From the NCBI GenBank assembly GCA_036388295.1, contig DASVSC010000091.1, forward strand, positions 1 to 9,666: a stretch of 9,666 nucleotides of DNA. Reading direction: 5' to 3'. How positions within the stretch are numbered: position 1 is the first letter of the stretch; each line of letters starts with the position of its first letter. This stretch comes from RYN-431 sp036388295 (GTDB lineage Bacteria; Planctomycetota; Phycisphaerae; Tepidisphaerales; Tepidisphaeraceae). The position numbers and the translations under genes are program-made. The notes below the pieces were generated by a model. The model saw nothing but the letters and a program-made list of their open reading frames with translations. It did not search any database and had not been told where the DNA came from. Shown piece by piece: positions 5,906-9,666 of this stretch.

Positions 5906-7168
5906 ATGCCGAGCGGGCTTCCTTCGAACTTGCGGTGGCTGTTTATCGACATGAACAGCTTTTTCGCCTCGGCCGAGCAACACGACGAGGCCGCTTATCG
6001 GGGGCGGCCCTTGGCCGTGGTGCCGGTGGATAGCGATTCCACCTGCTTCATCGCCGCCAGCTATGAGGCCAAGAAGTTGGGCGTCGGCATGGGCATGCCC
6101 GTGTGGGAGGCGAAGCGGCGGTTTCCCGAGTTGATCATCGTCAAGGCCCGGCCGGCGCGGTACATGGAGCTGCACCGGGCGATTTTAGAGGCCTCCGATA
6201 AGCACGCGGCCTGCACGAAGGTGTATTCGATAGACGAATGGGGCATACGCCTGGCCCCTGCCGAGCAATCGCCCGAAGCGGCCATGCACCTGGCCCGGCG
6301 GATCAAAGGGCAGATCGCCGCCGACCTCAGCCCCTTCCTTCGCTGCTCGGCCGGCATCGCGCCGACCCGGATGCTGGCCAAGATCGCCTGCGACCTGCGG
6401 AAGCCGGACGGCCTGACCGTGCTGACGACGGCGGACCTGCCCGCGCGGCTCAACCACTTGGAACCCCAGGACCTGCCCGGCATCAGCCAGGGCATGGCCG
6501 AGCGGCTGCGCCGGCACGGCGTGACGAGCGTCGCCGGCATGTGGGACCTTACCCGCGTCCAGGCCCGGCAGGTCTGGGGATCGGTCATGGGCGAACACTG
6601 GTGGTACGGCTTTCACGGCGTGGACGTCCCGGAAGTCCGCACGCGCACGAGCACAATGGGGCATTCGAACGTCCTCGAACCGCGGTTCCGGAACGAAGAC
6701 GGCGCCCACGGCATTCTGGTCCGACTGCTCTGCAAGCTCGGCATGCGGCTGCGGCACCATGGATTTTTCGCCAACCATTTGCGTGCTTGGGTTCGCCACG
6801 AATGTGGGCGGGTATGGGTCGACGAGATCGCCCTGCCTTGTTTGCAGGACACGCCTTCGTTGTTGAAGCAGTTTGAAAAGATGTGGCAACGCCGGCAGCG
6901 CATGCTGCATCACCTCGTGCGCACGACGGGCATCGGGCCGCCGAAGAAGATAGCGGTCGATGTGCTGCGGCTGGTCAAAGCCGTGGACGTGCCGGAACCG
7001 CTGTTCGAGGAATTGAATCGCCCGCTGCGGTTGTCCCGGGTCATGGACGAAGTGAACCAGAAGTCCGGCAAGCACCTGCTCTATTTCGCTTCCATGCACA
7101 ATTACCGCCACGACATGGATGACAAAATCGCCTTCGGCCGTCTGCCTGATGAAGCGATCCGGATGTGA
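5906..7168 (+). CDS. Y-family translesion DNA polymerase (impB/mucB/samB type)
   Basis: A 420-residue low-fidelity DNA polymerase expected to copy past template lesions. The palm motif FIDMNSFFASAEQ (13-25) carries the first metal-binding aspartate D15, with F20 as the likely steric gate against ribonucleotides. The second metal motif is YSIDEWGIRL (107-116) with D110 and E111. CSAGIAPTRMLAKIACDLRKPDG (147-169) is the conserved finger/palm block, LPGISQGMAERL (190-201) the helix-hairpin-helix of the thumb, and MGHSNVLEP (251-259) begins the little-finger domain. The tail RVMDEVNQKSGKHLLYFAS (378-396) recalls the C-terminal region of UmuC. SIDEWGIRL replaces the usual SIDEAFLD/SLDEAYLD, which fits the impB/mucB/samB-like branch rather than classical DinB. 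No UmuD, ImuA or DnaE2 gene is adjacent. The ATG at 5906 has no good Shine-Dalgarno; TTG 5930 is a less likely alternative. Confidence 0.93.
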   Translation: MPSGLPSNLRWLFIDMNSFFASAEQHDEAAYRGRPLAVVPVDSDSTCFIAASYEAKKLGVGMGMPVWEAKRRFPELIIVKARPARYMELHRAILEASDKHAACTKVYSIDEWGIRLAPAEQSPEAAMHLARRIKGQIAADLSPFLRCSAGIAPTRMLAKIACDLRKPDGLTVLTTADLPARLNHLEPQDLPGISQGMAERLRRHGVTSVAGMWDLTRVQARQVWGSVMGEHWWYGFHGVDVPEVRTRTSTMGHSNVLEPRFRNEDGAHGILVRLLCKLGMRLRHHGFFANHLRAWVRHECGRVWVDEIALPCLQDTPSLLKQFEKMWQRRQRMLHHLVRTTGIGPPKKIAVDVLRLVKAVDVPEPLFEELNRPLRLSRVMDEVNQKSGKHLLYFASMHNYRHDMDDKIAFGRLPDEAIRM

Positions 7169-7328
7169 CTCACGCAGGAAGCTGGATCGGCGGAAATAGC
7201 ACGCCATCCACGCCAGCGATGAACCCGGCGACGAGGAATGATTGTTCGCCTTCGCATTCCGCCTTAACAACGCGACCCCGTTCCGCAAATTTCGCCTACT
7301 GTTGTGGACCGCACATCGCGTGCGATGC

Positions 7329-7356
7329 CCGCCGCGACCGGTTTGGGTCGCGGCGG
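7329..7356 (+). other. Strong GC-rich hairpin downstream of the polymerase gene
   Basis: CCGCCGCGACC (7329-7339) pairs perfectly with GGTCGCGGCGG (7346-7356) around the loop GGTTTG. It lies 160 bases after the polymerase stop and has no T-run after it, so a classical intrinsic terminator is unlikely. It may stabilise the transcript end or be a dispersed repeat. Confidence 0.45.
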
Positions 7357-7574
7357 TGGGTTGGCGCAATGGGGCCGAGGGTGACGGACCATTCGAACAG
7401 GCCGGCGGGCCGATTCAAGGACGAAATCGGCGGCGGAAATCTTCGAGGAAGGCTGGATTTTGGCCGACTTTTTCGGCCCCGGCGGTAGCATCGATTCGTG
7501 CGCCGCGTTCGGGACAACTTCGGGCGGAGTCGGTTTCGATGGGACCGGCCGCGCCGGGCGCGGGGGCCGCCGTG

Positions 7575-7590
7575 ACCCGCCGCGGCGGGT
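7575..7590. promoter_or_regulatory. Perfect 16-bp palindrome just before the hisN-like gene
   Basis: ACCCGCCGCGGCGGGT equals its own reverse complement and ends 16 bases before the ATG at 7607, the usual place of a ribosome binding site or start-proximal operator. It follows another GC hairpin (7549-7563). It could be an operator or an RNA structure limiting translation; chance is a real alternative in DNA this rich in GC. Confidence 0.35.
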
Positions 7591-7606
7591 GAGTTATCGT
7601 GCGGCG

Positions 7607-8374
7607 ATGAACGCGCCTGGTCTGCCCGAACTGCTCGATACCGCCGTCGCCGCCGCCCGATTGGCGGGCCGGCATACGCTGACGTTCTTCAATGCCAAGA
7701 CGGCGGTGGAGTTCAAAGCGGATAAGTCGCCGGTGACGCAGGCGGACCGCGAGGCCGAGCTGTTGGTGCGAGATCACCTGCTGGCGGCGTTTCCGACGCA
7801 CAGCGTCCTCGGCGAAGAGCACGGCACCGTTGCCGGCGATCCGGATTATCAATGGATTATCGACCCGATCGACGGCACGAAAAGCTTTATCCACGGCGTG
7901 CCGCTGTACAGCACGCTGGTCGGGCTACAAGTGAAGGGCCGGCCGACGGTTGGGGTGATTTATCTGCCGGCCACGGACGACATCGTCTTCGCCGCGACGG
8001 GTCTGGGGTGTTTCCACAACGACGCGCCGGCGCGGGTGTCGGCGGTCGACACGCTGGCCGACGCGCTGATCTGCTGCAGCGACGTGACGATGGCCGTCGA
8101 CCGTAGCGACGCGTATCTGACGCTGGCCCGGCAGTGCAAATACAGCCGCACGTGGGGCGACGCCTACGGCTACTACCTGGTCGCCACCGGCCGGGCCGAG
8201 GTGATGCTGGACCCGGAGATGAACCCGTGGGACTGCGCGGCGATCATCCCCGTCATCCAGGAAGCCGGCGGCTGGTGCAGCAGCTGGGCCGGCCAAGTCA
8301 CGATCGACGGCGGCGACCTGTTCGCGGCTAACAGCAGGCTGGCCAAGCAAGTGCAGCACGTGCTGGAGCGCTGA
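7607..8374 (+). CDS. hisN: Inositol-monophosphatase-family phosphatase, probable histidinol-phosphatase (HisN type)
   Basis: A 255-residue magnesium-dependent phosphomonoesterase of the inositol monophosphatase fold. Metal ligands are visible: E70 in GEEHGT, D86 and D89 in IDPIDGTKSFIHG (85-97), and D209 in MNPWDCAAIIPVIQEAGG (205-222). The block RTWGDAYGYYLVATGRAEVM (181-200) closely resembles the HisN-type histidinol-phosphatases that replace HisB in Actinobacteria and other phyla, so the likely reaction is L-histidinol phosphate to L-histidinol in histidine synthesis. Inositol or another sugar phosphatase is the alternative, since no his gene is adjacent. I chose ATG 7607 because it gives the usual family length; a frame extends upstream to TTG 7460, but its translation is low-complexity, and GTG 7589 is another possibility. 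There is no clear Shine-Dalgarno. The gene is convergent with mnmG, with the inverted repeat at 8385-8470 between them. Confidence 0.87.
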   Translation: MNAPGLPELLDTAVAAARLAGRHTLTFFNAKTAVEFKADKSPVTQADREAELLVRDHLLAAFPTHSVLGEEHGTVAGDPDYQWIIDPIDGTKSFIHGVPLYSTLVGLQVKGRPTVGVIYLPATDDIVFAATGLGCFHNDAPARVSAVDTLADALICCSDVTMAVDRSDAYLTLARQCKYSRTWGDAYGYYLVATGRAEVMLDPEMNPWDCAAIIPVIQEAGGWCSSWAGQVTIDGGDLFAANSRLAKQVQHVLER

Positions 8375-8384
8375 GCAGAAGAGG

Positions 8385-8470
8385 TAGCCGCAGATGGACG
8401 CAGATAGACGCAGATGGAAAAGCAAAAACGGTCTTTCTTATCCGCGTTCATCCGCGTTCATCTGCGGCTA
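8385..8470. repeat. Large inverted repeat made of 10-bp units
   Basis: The left arm (8385-8417) begins TAGCCGCAGATG and runs as GCAGATGGAC, GCAGATAGAC, GCAGATGG, a strict 10-base period. The right arm (8438-8470) is the imperfect reverse complement, with units ATCCGCGTTC, ATCCGCGTTC, ATCTGCGGCT. A 20-base AT-rich centre with short A and T runs separates them. It fills most of the gap between the converging phosphatase and mnmG genes, so it may act as a bidirectional terminator. The 'CGCAGATGAACGCAGAT'-like motif resembles a repeat commonly seen between genes in many environmental bacteria. Confidence 0.8.
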
Positions 8471-8477
8471 ATCCTTC

Positions 8478-9666
8478 TCACCGCCGCGTCAGCGCGACCG
8501 CCAGGATCGTGACGTCCGCCGGCGTGATGCCGCTGATGCGTAGGGCTTGGCCGAGGGAGTGTGGCGTGAACTGGCCGAGCTTGGTGCGGGCTTCGTTGCG
8601 CAGGCCGACGACTCGCGCGTAGTCGAAGCCGGGCGGGATGCGTTTTTCTTCGAGCTGGCTCATCCGCTCCACGTCGCGGTCCTGGCGGGTGATGTAGCCT
8701 TCGTACTTCACGGCCGTTTCGACGCGGAAGCCGAGGTGCGGATCGACGGCCGCCAACGCCGGCACGCGCGCGGCAACTGTGGCCCAGGTTTCGGTGCTGC
8801 GGCGCAGCACGTCGTGGGCCGACGCGCCGTCGAGCTTCGTCTGCTTCAGCAGCACGGCCACGCTGTCGAGCGCGTCGCGCGTGACGGTGAACGCGGCGAA
8901 GCGGTAATCGTCGACTAGGCCGATACTTCGGCCGGTGTCGGTCAGGCGCAAATCGGCGTTGTCGTTGCGCAGCAGCAGGCGGTGTTCGGCGCGGCTGGTG
9001 AACATGCGGTAGGGCTCGATCGGCGGCTTGGTGACCAAATCGTCGATCAGCACGCCGATATACGCCTGGTCGCGCCGCAGCGTGAAGTCGGCCACACCCG
9101 TGGCCACGTAGCGGGCGGCGTTGACGCCGGCCATAAGTCCCTGAGCGGCCGCTTCTTCGTAGCCGCTGGTGCCGTTGATCTGCCCGGCCAGGAACAGGCC
9201 GCTGACCTTTTTGGTCTCCAGCGTGGAGCGGATTTCGTCCGGCCAAACCATGTCATACTCGACGGCGTAGCCCCACCGCAGCACCTTGGCGTTCTCCAGG
9301 CCCGCGATGCTGCGAATCAGCGGTTCCTGCACGTCGGCGGGCAGGCTGGTGCTGATGCCGTTGCAGTAGATTTCGTCGGTGTCGAGGCCTTCGGGTTCGA
9401 GGAAGATCGAATGACTTTCCTTGTCGGCGAAACGAACGACTTTGTCCTCGATGCTGGGGCAGTAGCGCGGGCCAGTGGATTGGATCTGGCCGCTGTACAT
9501 CGGGGCGCGGTGGAGGTTGGCGCGGATCAGTTCGTGCGACGCGGCGTTCGTCGCGGCCATGTAACACTGCACCTGCGGCAGTGGCGGGCAGAACACGGCA
9601 GTGGCCGCGGGTGTAAACCCGCGCGAGAACGATACGGACGCGAGTTCGCCGACCACGGCGTCGGCT
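8478..9666 (-). CDS. mnmG: tRNA uridine-5-carboxymethylaminomethyl modification enzyme MnmG (GidA), N-terminal part outside the window
   Basis: The C-terminal 395 codons of MnmG; the frame is open through the right edge, so the FAD-binding N-terminal part lies beyond it. With MnmE, MnmG installs the carboxymethylaminomethyl group on wobble uridine 34 of certain tRNAs, using FAD, methylenetetrahydrofolate and glycine or ammonium. Highly conserved blocks are visible in order: GPRYCPSIEDKVVRFADK, EPEGLDTDEIYCNGISTSLP, AGQINGTSGYEEAAAQG, EPYRMFTSRAEHRLLLRND, and the C-terminal helical domain with KYEGYITRQ and SLGQALRISGITPADV, which in this family contacts MnmE and tRNA. Near the edge, the region that in homologues joins FSF to PxQVPCYIT is longer than in Escherichia coli and contains a palindrome-encoded RGFTPAATAVF. 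The reading frame continues through it, so the protein may still work. Confidence 0.96.
   Translation of the reverse strand, partial: ADAVVGELASVSFSRGFTPAATAVFCPPLPQVQCYMAATNAASHELIRANLHRAPMYSGQIQSTGPRYCPSIEDKVVRFADKESHSIFLEPEGLDTDEIYCNGISTSLPADVQEPLIRSIAGLENAKVLRWGYAVEYDMVWPDEIRSTLETKKVSGLFLAGQINGTSGYEEAAAQGLMAGVNAARYVATGVADFTLRRDQAYIGVLIDDLVTKPPIEPYRMFTSRAEHRLLLRNDNADLRLTDTGRSIGLVDDYRFAAFTVTRDALDSVAVLLKQTKLDGASAHDVLRRSTETWATVAARVPALAAVDPHLGFRVETAVKYEGYITRQDRDVERMSQLEEKRIPPGFDYARVVGLRNEARTKLGQFTPHSLGQALRISGITPADVTILAVALTRR
9606..9623 (-). repeat. Palindrome inside mnmG, probable in-frame small-repeat insertion
   Basis: CGCGGGT (9606-9612) and ACCCGCG (9617-9623) form a perfect 7-bp stem with a 4-base loop. 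Directly left of it CGGCAGTGGC occurs twice, at 9576-9585 and 9596-9605, exactly 20 bases apart. Together they encode the stretch RGFTPAATAVFCPP, which has no counterpart in the MnmG sequences I know. The insertion reading rests on remembered homologues, not on an alignment. Confidence 0.5.

Larger units (their letters stand above)
7169..7606. other. Gene-free stretch of hairpins between the polymerase and the phosphatase gene
   Basis: These 438 bases contain no protein that I recognise. They hold a strong hairpin (7329-7356), smaller ones at 7409-7431 (GCCGATT/AATCGGC, 9-base loop), 7462-7478 (GGCCGA/TCGGCC, 5-base loop) and 7549-7563 (CCGCGC/GCGCGG, 3-base loop), and a perfect 16-bp palindrome (7575-7590). 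One reading frame here runs into the phosphatase from TTG 7460, but its glycine- and arginine-rich translation does not resemble the family. Confidence 0.6.

Noticed and set aside
6185..7369. Long open frame on the minus strand opposite the Y-family polymerase gene
   Set aside because: The plus strand encodes an intact polymerase with conserved active-site motifs; the opposite frame is low-complexity and matches nothing known.
7460..7606. A 49-residue N-terminal extension of the phosphatase from TTG 7460
   Set aside because: The extension is Gly/Arg-rich, lies over hairpins, starts at a rare codon and would make the protein longer than its family; ATG 7607 gives the normal length.

Overview
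The window is about 9.7 kb of GC-rich bacterial chromosome (a sampled 60-base line in the first gene is about 65% GC) with one visibly AT-richer gene in the middle (a sampled line is about 43% GC). The gene set, the style of the proteins and the abundance of small dispersed palindromes suggest a member of the Planctomycetota or a neighbouring PVC-type lineage. That is an inference from gene content and sequence style; no rRNA gene is present to settle it.

Layout. 43-2406 (-): class B penicillin-binding protein, PBP2-type, with an unusual charged helical insertion. 2407-2699: divergent intergenic region. 2700-3701 (+): aspartate-semialdehyde dehydrogenase (asd). 3706-4432: a compact mobile unit, a REP-associated tyrosine transposase gene (RAYT, 3793-4368 +) flanked on each side by a 68-bp doublet of REP hairpins (REPIN). 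The two doublets are inverted copies of each other and each REP begins with the GTAG guide tetranucleotide known from RAYT systems. 4436-5581 (-): AT-rich DUF4238 gene, probably acquired. 5585-5905: intergenic region with a lone degenerate REP and a 15-bp palindrome. 5906-7168 (+): Y-family translesion DNA polymerase of the impB/mucB/samB type. 7169-7606: gene-free stretch with several hairpins. 7607-8374 (+): inositol-monophosphatase-family phosphatase, probably the HisN type of histidinol-phosphatase. 8385-8470: large inverted repeat built of 10-bp units, between convergent genes. 8478-9666 (-): mnmG (gidA), whose N-terminal half lies beyond the right edge, with a small palindrome apparently inserted in frame.

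The housekeeping genes (cell-wall synthesis, Asp-family amino acid synthesis, histidine synthesis, tRNA modification) do not form an operon; they alternate in strand and are separated by repeats. The accessory core is 3706-5905. The REPIN-RAYT unit is the most interesting part: transposase and presumptive substrate sites lie together, with the right-hand REP supplying the transposase stop codon. It sits between the stop codons of asd and the DUF4238 gene with only 4 and 3 bases to spare. At least three further kinds of palindrome (REP-like singlet, 10-bp-unit inverted repeat, in-gene CGCGGGT hairpin) suggest a genome colonised by several families of small palindromic repeats.
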